A stretch of 64,000 nt of DNA from Geotoga petraea. Its GTDB lineage: Bacteria; Thermotogota; Thermotogae; Petrotogales; Petrotogaceae. Below are positions 16,856 through 27,487 of this stretch, piece by piece. A program made the translations under genes and the position numbers. The stretch is taken from assembly GCF_900102615.1 (NCBI RefSeq), contig NZ_FMYV01000001.1, forward strand, positions 186,913 through 250,912. The letters run 5' to 3'. The notes beneath the pieces are model-generated. The model had not been told where the DNA came from. It made no database searches and saw nothing but the letters and a program-made list of their open reading frames with translations. Every line of letters begins with the position of its first letter. Positions within the stretch are counted from its first letter, which is position 1.

Positions 16856-17554
16856 ATGGCAAGAGGGAAAAAATATTTAGAAGCTAAAAAAAATATTGAT
16901 GCAGAAAAGACCTATTCTATTGAAGAAGCAGTAGATTTGGTTAAAAAAGTTTCTTATACTAAATTTGATGGAACTGTTGAAATTCATGTTCAATTAGGAA
17001 TAGATTCGAAGAAAAGCGATCAAAATGTTAGGAATACAGTTTCTTTACCTCATGGAACAGGTAAAGACGTAAAAGTTTTAGTATTTGCTGAAGGTGATTT
17101 AGCAGAAAAAGCTAAAGAAGCAGGAGCAGATTTTGCTGGTGATGATGAACTTATTGAAAAAATAAATAATCAAAATTGGTCAGATTTTGATATTGCTATT
17201 GCAACACCAAACATGATGAAAAAAGTTGGTAAATTAGGTAGAGTTTTGGGGCCTAAAGGTTTAATGCCATCACCTAAAGCAGGAACTGTGACTGAAGATA
17301 TAGAAAAAGCAGTAAAAGAATTCAAAGCAGGAAAAGTTGAAGTAAGAAATGATAAAAGTGGAAATGTGCATTTCCCTGCTGGTAAGGTTTCTTTTGATAA
17401 TTCAAAATTAGTTGAAAATATCAAATCAGGAATGGAACAATTATCTAAATTGAAACCTCAAACAACAAAAGGTAAATTCTTTAAAAAAGTTGTAGTTGCT
17501 CCTACAATGGGTCCAGGAGTAAGACTTGACATAAACGAATTTCCTGTTGTATAA
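16856..17554 (+). CDS. rplA: 50S ribosomal protein L1
   Basis: L1 forms the mobile stalk at the E site and, in many bacteria, represses its own operon by binding the rplK leader. The 232-residue protein has the conserved [18 protein letters not shown] segment and the N-terminal KKYLEAKK region. GAGGGGG lies upstream. It follows rplK by 19 bases and ends just before the L10-type leader. Confidence 0.97.
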   Translation: MARGKKYLEAKKNIDAEKTYSIEEAVDLVKKVSYTKFDGTVEIHVQLGIDSKKSDQNVRNTVSLPHGTGKDVKVLVFAEGDLAEKAKEAGADFAGDDELIEKINNQNWSDFDIAIATPNMMKKVGKLGRVLGPKGLMPSPKAGTVTEDIEKAVKEFKAGKVEVRNDKSGNVHFPAGKVSFDNSKLVENIKSGMEQLSKLKPQTTKGKFFKKVVVAPTMGPGVRLDINEFPVV

Positions 17555-17575
17555 TAACTTAGAAAAATAAATATT

Positions 17576-17700
17576 GTACCAGAGACGGTAGGTTCACGAG
17601 AGTGATTAAATAAGCCTGCTTAGGTACGTGGATAAAATAACGATGATGTTTTTATAAACATTATTGTTCTAACCACGGCCTAGTGCCGTGTTTTTTATTT
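17576..17700 (+). promoter_or_regulatory. Ribosomal protein L10 leader
   Basis: The 162-base gap before rplJ contains a structured leader: GTACC (17576-17580) pairs with GGTAC (17623-17627), enclosing an AGAGACGGTAGG/CCTGCT element typical of the L10(L12)4-binding site that mimics the L10 site of 23S rRNA. A terminator hairpin follows immediately before the rplJ ribosome site. Binding of L10-L12 would favour the terminator and lower rplJL and downstream transcription. Family assignment is from remembered consensus. Confidence 0.8.
17674..17696 (+). terminator. Attenuator terminator of the L10 leader
   Basis: A 6-bp GC-rich stem (CACGGC / GCCGTG) with a 5-base loop is followed by six T. Its position at the 3' end of the L10 leader and right before the rplJ ribosome site marks it as a regulated attenuator. 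Confidence 0.85.
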
Positions 17701-17716
17701 AAGGAGGTGTACGTTT

Positions 17717-18256
17717 TTGCTAACTAGAGCTCAAAAAACAGAATTAGTAAAAGAATTTGTTGAAGCTTTTAATGATTCTCCAATAATTGTTTTCACTGAT
17801 TTCAAAGGATTGGGAGTGGATGAATCCAATGAATTAAGGCAACGATTGTTTAAAGAATATGGAGATAAAGCTTTTTATAAAGTAATGAGAAATTCTTTGT
17901 TAAAAACAGCCATAAAGCAAGCGGGAATGAATTTAGAAGATTATGAAACATTTTTAGAGGGGTCAACAGCTATTTTTTATATTAAAGAAGGAGATCCCAT
18001 TTCAGGGTTAAAAGTATTAACTGATTTTGCAAAAGATCATAATGAATTACCCGCTATAAAAGGTGGAGTACTTGAGGGTAAAATATTTGATGCTGAAAGG
18101 GCAGAAGAGCTTTCAAAATTACCTTCGAGAGAAGAACTTATTACTATGTTTGTGCGTGGCATAAACGCCCCTATTTCAGGCTTAGTTAATGTATTATCAG
18201 GTTCAATAAGAAACTTTATTAATGTTTTAAATTCTATAAAAGATGAAAAATCATAA
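17717..18256 (+). CDS. rplJ: 50S ribosomal protein L10
   Basis: L10 anchors the L7/L12 dimers to the ribosome. The 179-residue protein has the N-terminal RNA-binding domain and a C-terminal helix that docks L12. Translation starts at TTG: AAGGAGGTG lies seven bases upstream and the reading gives MLTRAQKTELVKEF, a proper L10 N-terminus. It is controlled by the upstream leader and followed after 20 bases by rplL. Confidence 0.95.
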   Translation: MLTRAQKTELVKEFVEAFNDSPIIVFTDFKGLGVDESNELRQRLFKEYGDKAFYKVMRNSLLKTAIKQAGMNLEDYETFLEGSTAIFYIKEGDPISGLKVLTDFAKDHNELPAIKGGVLEGKIFDAERAEELSKLPSREELITMFVRGINAPISGLVNVLSGSIRNFINVLNSIKDEKS

Positions 18257-18276
18257 ATTTTCGGAGGTGTCTTTAA

Positions 18277-18660
18277 ATGACAAAAGATGAATTAATTCAA
18301 GCAATTAAAGAAATGACAGTTTCTGATTTAGCAGAATTAGTGGAAGCATTGGAAGAAGAATTTGGAGTATCAGCATCAGCACCAGTAATGGCAGCTATGC
18401 CGGGAGCAGGAGCAGCAGCAGGAGCAGTTGAAGAAGAAAAAACAGATTTTTCAGTTGTTCTAAAAAGCTTTGGAGCTAAAAAAATCGGCGTAATAAAAGT
18501 AGTTAGAGAAATTACAGGATTGGGATTAAAAGAAGCTAAAGATTTAGTAGAAAAAGCTGGAACTCCTGATGCAGTGATTAAAGAAGCAGCACCAAAAGAC
18601 GAAGCTGAAGAAATCAAGAAAAAATTAGAAGAAGCTGGAGCAGAAGTAGAACTCAAATAA
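18277..18660 (+). CDS. rplL: 50S ribosomal protein L7/L12
   Basis: The 127-residue stalk protein recruits translational GTPases. It shows the N-terminal dimerisation helix (residues 1-33), an alanine-rich hinge (about 38-55, [15 protein letters not shown]) and a globular C-terminal domain with [19 protein letters not shown] precedes the ATG. A terminator-like hairpin after the gene likely lowers the flow of transcription into rpoBC. Confidence 0.97.
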   Translation: MTKDELIQAIKEMTVSDLAELVEALEEEFGVSASAPVMAAMPGAGAAAGAVEEEKTDFSVVLKSFGAKKIGVIKVVREITGLGLKEAKDLVEKAGTPDAVIKEAAPKDEAEEIKKKLEEAGAEVELK

Positions 18661-18719
18661 TTAACTTAAAACATTGATTTCGTTAATAAAAATTTTAGAT
18701 AATAATGATAAAATTGTAT

Positions 18720-18756
18720 CCGCATTGGACTTTTTAGTCTGATGCGGTTTTGCTTT
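18720..18756 (+). terminator. Hairpin between rplL and rpoB (partial terminator)
   Basis: An 11-bp stem (CCGCATTGGAC / GTCTGATGCGG, two G-U pairs) with a six-base loop is followed by TTTTGCTTTG. No strong promoter lies between it and rpoB, so it probably terminates only part of the transcripts, as the known rplL-rpoB attenuator does in other bacteria. The rest of the gap up to rpoB is AT-rich with only weak -10-like boxes. Confidence 0.65.
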
Positions 18757-18820
18757 GCAATAAAATAGAAAAAATTTGTAACATTTTACATATATATTTT
18801 TTAAAGCCGAGGTGATTCCA

Positions 18821-21800
18821 TTGAACACCCGCACATTAAAAGTGGGAAAAAGAGAAAGAGATTTTTTCGGGAAAGTACATGAAGATTTTAGAATGTATGA
18901 TGATTTAATCAAGATTCAAAAGTCTTCATTTGATGAATTTTTAAAGCACAGATTGAAAGAGACAATTAAAAAATTCATGCCTTTAACTATTCCTGTGAAA
19001 ACCTCTTCAAAAAAGACTAAAGAAATTTTATTGGACTTCACAGATGTAAAACATGAAGATCCAATCATGAGTGAAGATGAATGTAAGGCAAAAAACCTTA
19101 CTTATTCTGGCAGAACTTTTTTAACAGTACAATTGACTGACACATCAACAGGTGAAACATTAGAAAAAGAAGATGTTTTTCTTTGTAATGTACCATATAT
19201 GACTGATAGAGCTGTTTTTATAATTAATGGTGCTGAAAGAGTTGTTGTTAACCAATTGGTGAGATCTCCAGGAATTTATTTTGTTAAAGAAGAAGAAAAA
19301 GATTCAAATAAAGAGATGTTTATTGCTCATTTTTTACCTGTAAAAGGGGCATGGTTAGAAATAATTTTTAATCCAAATCCAGGTAAAGAAGTTTTACAAG
19401 TAAGAATAGACAGAAAAAGAAAATTTAATTTTTTCTTATTTTTGAAAGCGTTAGGATATGAAAATGATTTGGATATATTAGATTTATTTCCAAAGAAAAT
19501 TTCATTAGATGATGAATTCGATGTAGAAAATTATGCTGATTGTACAGTTTTATCTGACCATCATTTTAAAGAATTAGAAGAGATGGAACCTGCTAGAACT
19601 ACGATTAGAGGAATGAAATTATCAGAAGCAAAAGAATTATTAAATAATTATGGAATAGAAGAAGTAAAAGTTTCTCATAAAGTTGCACAATTGACTTTAG
19701 ATAAGATGAAAAAAAGATATGAAAAAGAAGGCAACTTAACTTCATTAGAAGCTTACAAAGAAATGTTTATAAAGTTAAGACCCTCAGAAATACCAAGAGG
19801 TCAAAAGGCAAAAGAAGAAATTGATGAAATGTATTTCAATACAGAAAAGTTTGATTTTTCTGAAATTGGAAGGCAAAAAGTAATAACAAGCTTAAAAGAA
19901 GAATACTACAAATATATTAAAGAAGTAGAAAACAGAGATTTATCTGAAGATGAATTAAACAATTTAAAATATCCAGTAGAATCAATGGCTATAGAAACCA
20001 TAGACATTATTTTATCTGCAAGACATCTATTGGAATTAGAAGAAAATTCTGAACTTTTAGATACAAGAGACCATCTTGGAAATAAAAGAGTTAGATCTGT
20101 AGGTGAATTAATGCAGCTTGAATTTGAAAAAGCTTTCTCAAAAATGATACAACATATTCCTGAAAAAGTTGCTATGTCGCAAACACTTAATAAGATAAAC
20201 CCTCAATCATTAATAAATTCAAGAGCTATAATGACTGCATTCCACCAATTTTTTGCCACTTCTCAGTTGAGTCAATTTATGGATCAAATAAATCCTTTAT
20301 CCGAATTAACTCATAAAAGAAGACTTTCAGCAATAGGACCTGGCGGTTTGAAAAGAGAGCATGCCAAATTCGAAGTTCGTGATGTTCATCATTCGCATTA
20401 CGGAAGAATGTGTCCTATTGAAACTCCTGAAGGAGCTAATATAGGTCTTATTACGTCATTAGCTATACTCGCCAAAACTGATGAATATGGATTTTTAAAA
20501 TCGCCTTATTTTAGAGTAAAAAAAGGTAAGGTTTTTGATGATAAGATAATTTATCTATCTGCTGATGAAGAGGAAAATTATAAAATTGCATCTGCTTCAG
20601 CTGATAAAGATAAAAATAAAAATTTAACTTCAGAATTTGTAGAATGTAGATATCAAGGAAAAGTTTCTTTTTATCATAGAGATGAAGTTGAATACATAGC
20701 TGTTACTCCAAAACAGATAGCTTCAGTTTCTGCATCGTTAATACCGTTTTTAGAACATGATGATGCTAATAGGGCATTAATGGGTTCTAATATGCAAAGA
20801 CAAGCTGTACCAGTTTTGTATCCTGACGCTCCTTATGTAGGAACAGGTGTAGAATGGTTGGCAGCAAGGGATTCAGGTTATTTAATTTTAGCAAAACATA
20901 AAGGTATTGTTGAGAGTGTAGATGGTAAGCATATTGTAATAGCAAGAACTGATGAAAAAGATGAATACATAACAGATGAAAATGGCGAAAAAGTTTTCGA
21001 TGAATATAGAGTTGTTAAATATACAAGATCAAACCAAGATAGCTGTATAAATCAAAGACCTATAGTTGTTCCGGGAGAGAAAGTAGAAGAAGGGTCTGTT
21101 TTAGCAGATGGCCCATCTACAGACATGGGTGAATTGGCTTTAGGCCAGAATATACTCGTGGCATTTGTTCCATGGGAAGGATATAATTTTGAGGATGCTA
21201 TCGTTGTTTCTGAAGAGTTATTAGAAAAGGATAAATTTACTTCAATCCATATAGAAGTTTATGAAACAAAATCTATGGATACACAATTAGGACCTGAAGA
21301 AATAACGGCAGATATTCCAAATGTTAAAAAAGAGCTATTAAGAAACTTAGATGAAGATGGAATAGTTAGAGTAGGTTCTTATGTTTCGTCTGGAGATATA
21401 CTTGTTGGTAAAGTAACTCCAAGAGGAGAGTCAGAAACGTCACCAGAAGAAAAATTGATAAAATCAGTATTTGGAGATAGAGGTAGAGATGTAAAAGACT
21501 CATCTTTAACCTTGCCACATGGTATTGAAGGAAGAGTTCTTGATGTACAAGTTTTTGATAGAAGGGACATACCTAATTTAGATATAGGGGTAAATAAATA
21601 CGTAAAAGTTTATATAGCAACTAAAAAGCCACTTTTAGCTGGGGATAAATTGGCTGGAAGACATGGTAATAAAGGTGTTGTTTCTAACATATTACATAAA
21701 GAAGATATGCCTTTTCTGCCTGATGGAACTCCTGTACAAATGATGTTATCTCCTTTGGGTGTTCCTTCACGTATGAATATAGGACAAGTATTAGAATTGC

Positions 21801-22384
21801 ATCTTGGATGGTTATCAAAATTAACTGGAAATGTATATGCTACACCTATTTTTGATGGGGCTTCTGAAGAAGAAATAATGAATGAATTACATAGAAAAAG
21901 GAAAGAACTGGGAATAGATTTAGGCGAAACAGATGATGATATCACTGGAAAAGTAGTATTAAGAGATGGTAGAAATGGGGAACCATTGGATTCTCCTGTT
22001 GATATAGGCTATATGTATATGCTCAGATTATCTCATATAGCTAAAGATAAATTACATGCAAGAGCTACCGGCCCTTACTCTTTAATTCATCAACAACCAT
22101 TGGGTGGTAAAGCCCATTTTGGTGGACAAAGATTCGGAGAAATGGAAGTTTGGGCTTTAGAAGCATATGGTGCCGCACATACTTTAACAGAAATGTTAAC
22201 GTATAAATCTGATGATATCAGAGGTAGAAATGAAGTCTATAAAGCAATATTAAAAGGTGAAAATCTACCGGAACCTGGGATTCCAGAAAGCTTTAAAGTT
22301 TTGGTTAAAGAATTACAAGGACTTATGTTAGATGTTAAATTATTTGATGAAGAGGGTAATGAACTAGACGTTGATAAACTTTAA
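18821..22384 (+). CDS. rpoB: DNA-directed RNA polymerase subunit beta
   Basis: The beta subunit forms one pincer of RNA polymerase and part of the active site. Length 1187 residues. The rifampicin-binding cluster (SQFMDQINPLSE, THKRRLSAIGPGG) keeps the residues equivalent to E. coli D516, H526 and S531. The C-terminal region has KPLLAGDKLAGRHGNKGV and GGKAHFGGQRFGEMEVWALE. The start is TTG at 18821, six bases after GAGGTG; a GTG at 18812 is part of that site. The lineage-specific insertions of proteobacterial beta are absent. Confidence 0.97.
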   Translation: MNTRTLKVGKRERDFFGKVHEDFRMYDDLIKIQKSSFDEFLKHRLKETIKKFMPLTIPVKTSSKKTKEILLDFTDVKHEDPIMSEDECKAKNLTYSGRTFLTVQLTDTSTGETLEKEDVFLCNVPYMTDRAVFIINGAERVVVNQLVRSPGIYFVKEEEKDSNKEMFIAHFLPVKGAWLEIIFNPNPGKEVLQVRIDRKRKFNFFLFLKALGYENDLDILDLFPKKISLDDEFDVENYADCTVLSDHHFKELEEMEPARTTIRGMKLSEAKELLNNYGIEEVKVSHKVAQLTLDKMKKRYEKEGNLTSLEAYKEMFIKLRPSEIPRGQKAKEEIDEMYFNTEKFDFSEIGRQKVITSLKEEYYKYIKEVENRDLSEDELNNLKYPVESMAIETIDIILSARHLLELEENSELLDTRDHLGNKRVRSVGELMQLEFEKAFSKMIQHIPEKVAMSQTLNKINPQSLINSRAIMTAFHQFFATSQLSQFMDQINPLSELTHKRRLSAIGPGGLKREHAKFEVRDVHHSHYGRMCPIETPEGANIGLITSLAILAKTDEYGFLKSPYFRVKKGKVFDDKIIYLSADEEENYKIASASADKDKNKNLTSEFVECRYQGKVSFYHRDEVEYIAVTPKQIASVSASLIPFLEHDDANRALMGSNMQRQAVPVLYPDAPYVGTGVEWLAARDSGYLILAKHKGIVESVDGKHIVIARTDEKDEYITDENGEKVFDEYRVVKYTRSNQDSCINQRPIVVPGEKVEEGSVLADGPSTDMGELALGQNILVAFVPWEGYNFEDAIVVSEELLEKDKFTSIHIEVYETKSMDTQLGPEEITADIPNVKKELLRNLDEDGIVRVGSYVSSGDILVGKVTPRGESETSPEEKLIKSVFGDRGRDVKDSSLTLPHGIEGRVLDVQVFDRRDIPNLDIGVNKYVKVYIATKKPLLAGDKLAGRHGNKGVVSNILHKEDMPFLPDGTPVQMMLSPLGVPSRMNIGQVLELHLGWLSKLTGNVYATPIFDGASEEEIMNELHRKRKELGIDLGETDDDITGKVVLRDGRNGEPLDSPVDIGYMYMLRLSHIAKDKLHARATGPYSLIHQQPLGGKAHFGGQRFGEMEVWALEAYGAAHTLTEMLTYKSDDIRGRNEVYKAILKGENLPEPGIPESFKVLVKELQGLMLDVKLFDEEGNELDVDKL

Positions 22385-22396
22385 AAAATTCAATAA

Positions 22397-22428
22397 GTTG
22401 CCATGGACTTTTCTATGGCAACTATTTA
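22397..22428 (+). terminator. Hairpin between rpoB and rpoC
   Basis: An 8-bp perfect stem (GTTGCCAT / ATGGCAAC) with a 10-base loop is followed by TATTTATATAAATT, a weak T-rich tail. It lies between rpoB and rpoC and may act as an RNA-processing site or weak attenuator. A TATAAT at 22436-22441 has no convincing -35. Confidence 0.45.
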
Positions 22429-22473
22429 TATAAATTATAATATATGAATAAAAACCCTCAAGGAGGGAAGAGA

Positions 22474-25400
22474 ATGGCTAAAGTTTCTTCATTTCAGAGA
22501 AAAATTGCAAAGGTAAAAGTTGGATTAGCTTCTCACGATACAATAAAAAGTTGGTCAAATGGTGAAGTAAAGAAACCAGAAACGTTAAACCACAGAACAA
22601 GCAAACCAGAAAAAGATGGATTATTTTGCGAAAAGATATTTGGTCCTACAAAAGATTATGAATGTTCATGTGGAAAATACAAAGGTAAAAAATATGAAGG
22701 TACAGTATGTGAAAGATGTGGAGTAAAGGTAGAGTCAAAAGATGCAAGAAGAAGAAAGATGGGACACATAGAATTGGCAACTCCAGTATCACATATATGG
22801 TATTTAAAATCATCACCTTCAGTATTATCAATAATATTGGGAAATACAGTAAAAGATTTAGAAAACATAATATACTATGGTTCAAAGAGAATTATAGAAA
22901 GAGCATACTTAACGTTAGTAAATGAAAATCAAGAAAAAGACCTGGATTATTATCCAGGAGAGATATTATATCAAAGAGAATATGAAATATATTCTCAATA
23001 CATAGACATAGCAGTAGCTCCCGCTATAAAAATAGCGAGAGTAAAAGGTATGCCAACATCAAAAATAGCAGGTACAGTAGAAATCAAAACTGAAATGACT
23101 CACACAGATAGAGAACTAACCTGGGTTATAGTAAAGGGAGAAGATGGGACAGAAATTAAGTACCCTATTTTTGAAGGTGCATCTCTAATGGTAGAAGATG
23201 GACAAGAAATAGAAGAGGGAACGCCACTTGCAGATAGATTTCTATTTGAAGAAGATTTTCTAACACACGATGAATACACAATATTTTCAGAATACTATCC
23301 TGGAGACATTGAAATAGAGAGAGACATAGAAAGAGATACACCAATAGTTGTAATAACGGATATAGACAGGAGATTCTCAAAAAGAATAGGTAAAAAAATA
23401 GGTGACATCCTATTAGAAGATGAAGCAAGGGCATATGACGAGATAATGAGAATCTTAAACACAAAGATAAAAAACCAAAGAGAAGATATAGTTGGAAAAA
23501 CAATAGTAGACGATATAAAAATAAAAGACAAAATAGTAGAAAAAGGAACTGAAATCACCCAAGACTTGTTGGAAGAATTTCTCGACTTTGGAATAAAAGA
23601 TGTATATGCAAAAGATGAAAACAATGTAGAAAAAATATACCAGATAAATAGATATGACACATTCAAAGCATATTATGGAGCAGAAGCTATACAAGATTTG
23701 TTGAAAAAAATAGACCTTGAAGTTTTAAAAGCAAAACTCGAAGCAGAAATAGAGAAATTAGACAAAAGAAGTCAAAAAGCTTTAAAACTATTAAAAAGAC
23801 TTAAACTAATAAAAGACTTTATAAACTCAGGCAACAGACCAGAATGGATGATAATTGACTTACTACCGGTAGTTCCACCAGATCTAAGACCTTTAATACA
23901 AATAGATGGTGGAAGATTTGCTGCTACCGACTTAAACGATTTGTACAGAAAGGTCATAAACAGAAACAACAGACTAAAAAAATTAATAGAGATGGAAGCT
24001 CCAGAGATCATAGTAAGAAATGAAAAAAGAATTCTACAACAGGCAGTAGATAGTCTAATTTACAACGGTAGAGTAGGAAAGGCCATGACAGATAGATCCA
24101 AAAGGCCACTCAGATCACTTACAGACTTGTTAAAAGGTAAAAAGGGTAGATTCAGAAGAAATCTTCTTGGAAAACGTGTAGATTACTCAGGAAGAGCTGT
24201 TATAGCAGTCGGCCCAGATTTAAAGATACACGAATGTGGATTACCTAAAAAAATGGCTCTTGAACTATTCAAACCATTTGTACTTGCAGAACTACTTAAA
24301 GATTCAAACGTTGCAAGTAAAAACGCGAGAAAATTGAAAAAAACAATAATCGAAAAAGAAATGCCACAAGCATGGGAAATACTTGAAGAAGTAATAAAAG
24401 GCCACCCGGTAATGCTCAACAGGGCACCCACACTTCATAGGATATCAATACAGGCATTTATTCCAAGGCTTATAGAAGGAAACGCGATAAGATTACATCC
24501 ATTGGTATGTCCACCATTTAACGCAGACTTTGATGGAGACCAAATGGCAGTACATGTACCATTATCCACAGTATCACAAGCAGAAGCAAAATTCTTGATG
24601 TTATCCAGATACAACATCATATCGCCAGCAAATGGGAAACCAATTTCCATGCCAGGTAAAGATATGATAGCAGGATCATTCTATTTAACAATGCATGAAG
24701 ATAAAGTATTCAACAAAGCAAAATTACCAAAAAAACTCAGTGACATTGGCAAAAAAGGTTATGTAAAAAGATTATATTCAAACGCATCCGAAGCAATATA
24801 TGAACATGAATACTCAAAAGTAGTTGATTCTGGAGTATATTACAACGACGGTAAATTTGAATGGAAAAAACCGAGAGTAACATTGCACGATGTAATAAGT
24901 TTCAAATCAGATGAAGGAAAAGTAATAAAAACAACAACAGGTAAGATAATATTCAATTCATTTGTTCCTGAAGAAATGAAAGACTATGAAACAAAGATGG
25001 ATAAAAAGGGATTGAAAAACTTAATATTCAAAACATTTAAAAAGTTTGGTATAGATAGAACAGCAGATCTATTAGACGATATAAAATCATATGGATTCCA
25101 TTATTCAACAATATCTGGATTAACAATATCCATAAGAGATGTATTGGTATCACCAGAAAGACAAAAGATCATAGACAGTTCACAAGAAGAAGTATTCAAC
25201 ATAGAACAACTTTTTGAAGAAGGATACTTAACAGATAATGAAAGATATAAGGAAGTAGTAAAAGTATGGGAACAAACAACTTCTAATGTTACAGATGCAA
25301 CCGCAAAAGAGTACAGAAAACATACATACAACCCAATATGGATGATGGTTGATTCTGGTGCAAGGGGTAACATTGACCAGCTAAAACAACTTGCAGGTAT

Positions 25401-27402
25401 GAGAGGACTCATGGCCGATCCATCTGGTAAAATCATAGAAGTTCCTATAAAATCCAACTTCAAAAATGGATTATCTGAACTTGAATTTTTTACATCCACA
25501 CACGGTTCAAGAAAAGGATCAGCAGATACAGCCCTAAGAACGGCTACAGCTGGTTATTTAACAAGAAGACTTGTAGATGTTGCACAATCAATGACCATAA
25601 ACGAAACAGATTGTGGAACACACAGGGGAATTGTTGCCGAAGAATTATGGGCTGATGATTCGAGAATAGAAAAACTATCTGATTTCTTATTTGGTAGAGT
25701 TCTTTCAGATAATGCTTTAGATCCTGAAACAGATGAAATCATAGAAAATCCTGAAAATGGGAAATCATATGTTAGAGACACAATGTTGGACGAAGACGAC
25801 GCTATTTTTCTATCAAATTATAAAAAAGAAATAAAAGTATCAGAAGAAAAAGAACTAAACCTTAAAAATCTAAGTCAAAATCTTTATTACGAGTCTCTTG
25901 AAGAAAAAGAAGTAGATGGAGAAGTAATAATAGAAAAAGGTGAACAACTAACCAAAGAAACGGCAAATGAGTTAATGATGCATGGAATTAAAACATTAAA
26001 AGTAAAAGAATACAAAGCAGTAGACTTTGTTTACGTTGGAGAAAATATAAAGGTAAAAGACGAAAACGATAACGAAATAGCAATACTCAAATACCAAGAA
26101 AAGATAGATATAAAAACTGCAAAAATACTAGAAAAATACAAAGTACAAAAAGTTGAGGTAAGACCTCTTGTTTACATAAGATCACCTTTAACTTGTGAAT
26201 CAGAAACAGGAATCTGTGCAAAATGTTACGGTATGGATTTAAGTAACCATGAAATAGTAAGTATAGGTGAATCTGTTGGAGTAATAGCAGCTCAATCAAT
26301 TGGAGAACCAGGAACACAACTTACAATGAGAACATTCCATACAGGTGGAATAGCAACCACATCAGATATTACACAAGGGCTTCCAAGGGCTGAAGAATTG
26401 TTTGAAGCAAGGAAGAAACTAAAAGGTCCTGAGGGAATATTTGCAAATATAAAAGGTGTGGTAAGAGACGTAACAAGGGAAGACACAGATAAGAGAAGTA
26501 AAAAACTAAGATTTATTGTTGAAGGAATAAATGGAGAACTCGAAACTTACGAAGCAGATTACAGGACAAAACCAGTAGTTGCAATAGGAGATAGAGTACT
26601 TCCAGGAGAAAGGTTGACATCTGGAAACATAAAACCAAGAAGAGTATTGGGAGAACTTGGAGTAGAAGCAGTATCAACATACTTACTAAAAGAGATCAAA
26701 AAGATTTATGCAGAACAGGGTGTTGATATCCACGACAAACATTTTGAAATAATAATAAGACAAATGTTGAACAAAGTAGAGATAACAGATGGTGGAGATA
26801 CAGACTACATGCCAGGAGACCTAATCTCTTATCATAAAGCAAGAAAGACAAATGAAGCAGTATTAGAAGAAAATTCATACATAAGTGAAAATAGAAAAGA
26901 AATAATTGGTAAAAAACTTTCACGAAGGGTAATAATACCAACAGAAAATGAAGATGAAGAAGACATAATCTATTCAGTAGGTGAAGAGATAACAAAAGAT
27001 ATATTAGAACAAATAATAGACGCCAAAATAAAAGAAGTAGAAGTTTACGAAGAATACGAAGAAATAATAAATGAAGACGAAGAAATAGAAATAGTGGGAA
27101 CTAAAAAGACCTATTTGGTAAATCCAAAAAATACAGTGAAATACGATAGAAAGCTTTTGAGAATAACAAAAGCATCACTTGAAAGAGAAGGATGGTTGTC
27201 AGCAGCTTCATTCCAACAAACAGTTCAAATATTGACAGAAGCAGCTATAGAAGGGAAAGAAGATTCCTTAAAAGGGCTAAAAGAAAACGTAATCGTTGGA
27301 CAACCGATTCCTGCTGGTACTGGTTTGAAAGTTTATTCTGATTTAGGATATGAAAATGTACCAAAAAAAGACATAAAAGAACAACAAAAAGATGTAGGAT
27401 AA
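22474..27402 (+). CDS. rpoC: DNA-directed RNA polymerase subunit beta-prime
   Basis: The beta-prime subunit (about 1642 residues) holds the catalytic Mg site: [12 protein letters not shown] is intact. Two zinc sites are visible: an N-terminal [18 protein letters not shown] cluster and a C-terminal [13 protein letters not shown]. Compared with E. coli (1407) it is about 235 residues longer; extra material includes a beta-rich insert after residue 150 and three copies of a KGEEIT..GIKxVxV module. I start at the ATG at 22474 behind AAGGAGGG; an ATG ten codons upstream contains that site. Base composition is unusual: much of the gene is T-poor and prefers A- and C-ending codons, unlike rpoB. Confidence 0.96.
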   Translation: MAKVSSFQRKIAKVKVGLASHDTIKSWSNGEVKKPETLNHRTSKPEKDGLFCEKIFGPTKDYECSCGKYKGKKYEGTVCERCGVKVESKDARRRKMGHIELATPVSHIWYLKSSPSVLSIILGNTVKDLENIIYYGSKRIIERAYLTLVNENQEKDLDYYPGEILYQREYEIYSQYIDIAVAPAIKIARVKGMPTSKIAGTVEIKTEMTHTDRELTWVIVKGEDGTEIKYPIFEGASLMVEDGQEIEEGTPLADRFLFEEDFLTHDEYTIFSEYYPGDIEIERDIERDTPIVVITDIDRRFSKRIGKKIGDILLEDEARAYDEIMRILNTKIKNQREDIVGKTIVDDIKIKDKIVEKGTEITQDLLEEFLDFGIKDVYAKDENNVEKIYQINRYDTFKAYYGAEAIQDLLKKIDLEVLKAKLEAEIEKLDKRSQKALKLLKRLKLIKDFINSGNRPEWMIIDLLPVVPPDLRPLIQIDGGRFAATDLNDLYRKVINRNNRLKKLIEMEAPEIIVRNEKRILQQAVDSLIYNGRVGKAMTDRSKRPLRSLTDLLKGKKGRFRRNLLGKRVDYSGRAVIAVGPDLKIHECGLPKKMALELFKPFVLAELLKDSNVASKNARKLKKTIIEKEMPQAWEILEEVIKGHPVMLNRAPTLHRISIQAFIPRLIEGNAIRLHPLVCPPFNADFDGDQMAVHVPLSTVSQAEAKFLMLSRYNIISPANGKPISMPGKDMIAGSFYLTMHEDKVFNKAKLPKKLSDIGKKGYVKRLYSNASEAIYEHEYSKVVDSGVYYNDGKFEWKKPRVTLHDVISFKSDEGKVIKTTTGKIIFNSFVPEEMKDYETKMDKKGLKNLIFKTFKKFGIDRTADLLDDIKSYGFHYSTISGLTISIRDVLVSPERQKIIDSSQEEVFNIEQLFEEGYLTDNERYKEVVKVWEQTTSNVTDATAKEYRKHTYNPIWMMVDSGARGNIDQLKQLAGMRGLMADPSGKIIEVPIKSNFKNGLSELEFFTSTHGSRKGSADTALRTATAGYLTRRLVDVAQSMTINETDCGTHRGIVAEELWADDSRIEKLSDFLFGRVLSDNALDPETDEIIENPENGKSYVRDTMLDEDDAIFLSNYKKEIKVSEEKELNLKNLSQNLYYESLEEKEVDGEVIIEKGEQLTKETANELMMHGIKTLKVKEYKAVDFVYVGENIKVKDENDNEIAILKYQEKIDIKTAKILEKYKVQKVEVRPLVYIRSPLTCESETGICAKCYGMDLSNHEIVSIGESVGVIAAQSIGEPGTQLTMRTFHTGGIATTSDITQGLPRAEELFEARKKLKGPEGIFANIKGVVRDVTREDTDKRSKKLRFIVEGINGELETYEADYRTKPVVAIGDRVLPGERLTSGNIKPRRVLGELGVEAVSTYLLKEIKKIYAEQGVDIHDKHFEIIIRQMLNKVEITDGGDTDYMPGDLISYHKARKTNEAVLEENSYISENRKEIIGKKLSRRVIIPTENEDEEDIIYSVGEEITKDILEQIIDAKIKEVEVYEEYEEIINEDEEIEIVGTKKTYLVNPKNTVKYDRKLLRITKASLEREGWLSAASFQQTVQILTEAAIEGKEDSLKGLKENVIVGQPIPAGTGLKVYSDLGYENVPKKDIKEQQKDVG

Positions 27403-27410
27403 AATAAAGA

Positions 27411-27441
27411 AAGGGGCAGCGAATTTTAGCTGCCCCTTTTT
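27411..27441 (+). terminator. Strong rho-independent terminator after rpoC
   Basis: A 10-bp GC-rich stem (AAGGGGCAGC / GCTGCCCCTT) with an 8-base loop runs into a T-run (five T in a row counting the last stem bases). It ends the long tRNA-to-rpoC transcription unit. Confidence 0.93.
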
Positions 27442-27445
27442 GTTA

Positions 27446-27454
27446 TGATATAAT
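27446..27454 (+). promoter_or_regulatory. Extended -10 promoter for mtnA
   Basis: TGATATAAT is a perfect extended -10 located five bases after the rpoC terminator and about 34 bases before the mtnA start. The -35 region overlaps the terminator stem and is poor, as is common with extended -10 promoters. Confidence 0.55.
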
Positions 27455-27487
27455 ATTTTTAGTTGCAAAAAACAAGGAGGTTATTAT

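Noticed and set aside
22646-26995. Many long open frames on the minus strand of rpoC
   Set aside because: They are shadows caused by the T-poor coding strand of rpoC; they lack ribosome sites and recognisable domains, and rpoC itself is unmistakable.
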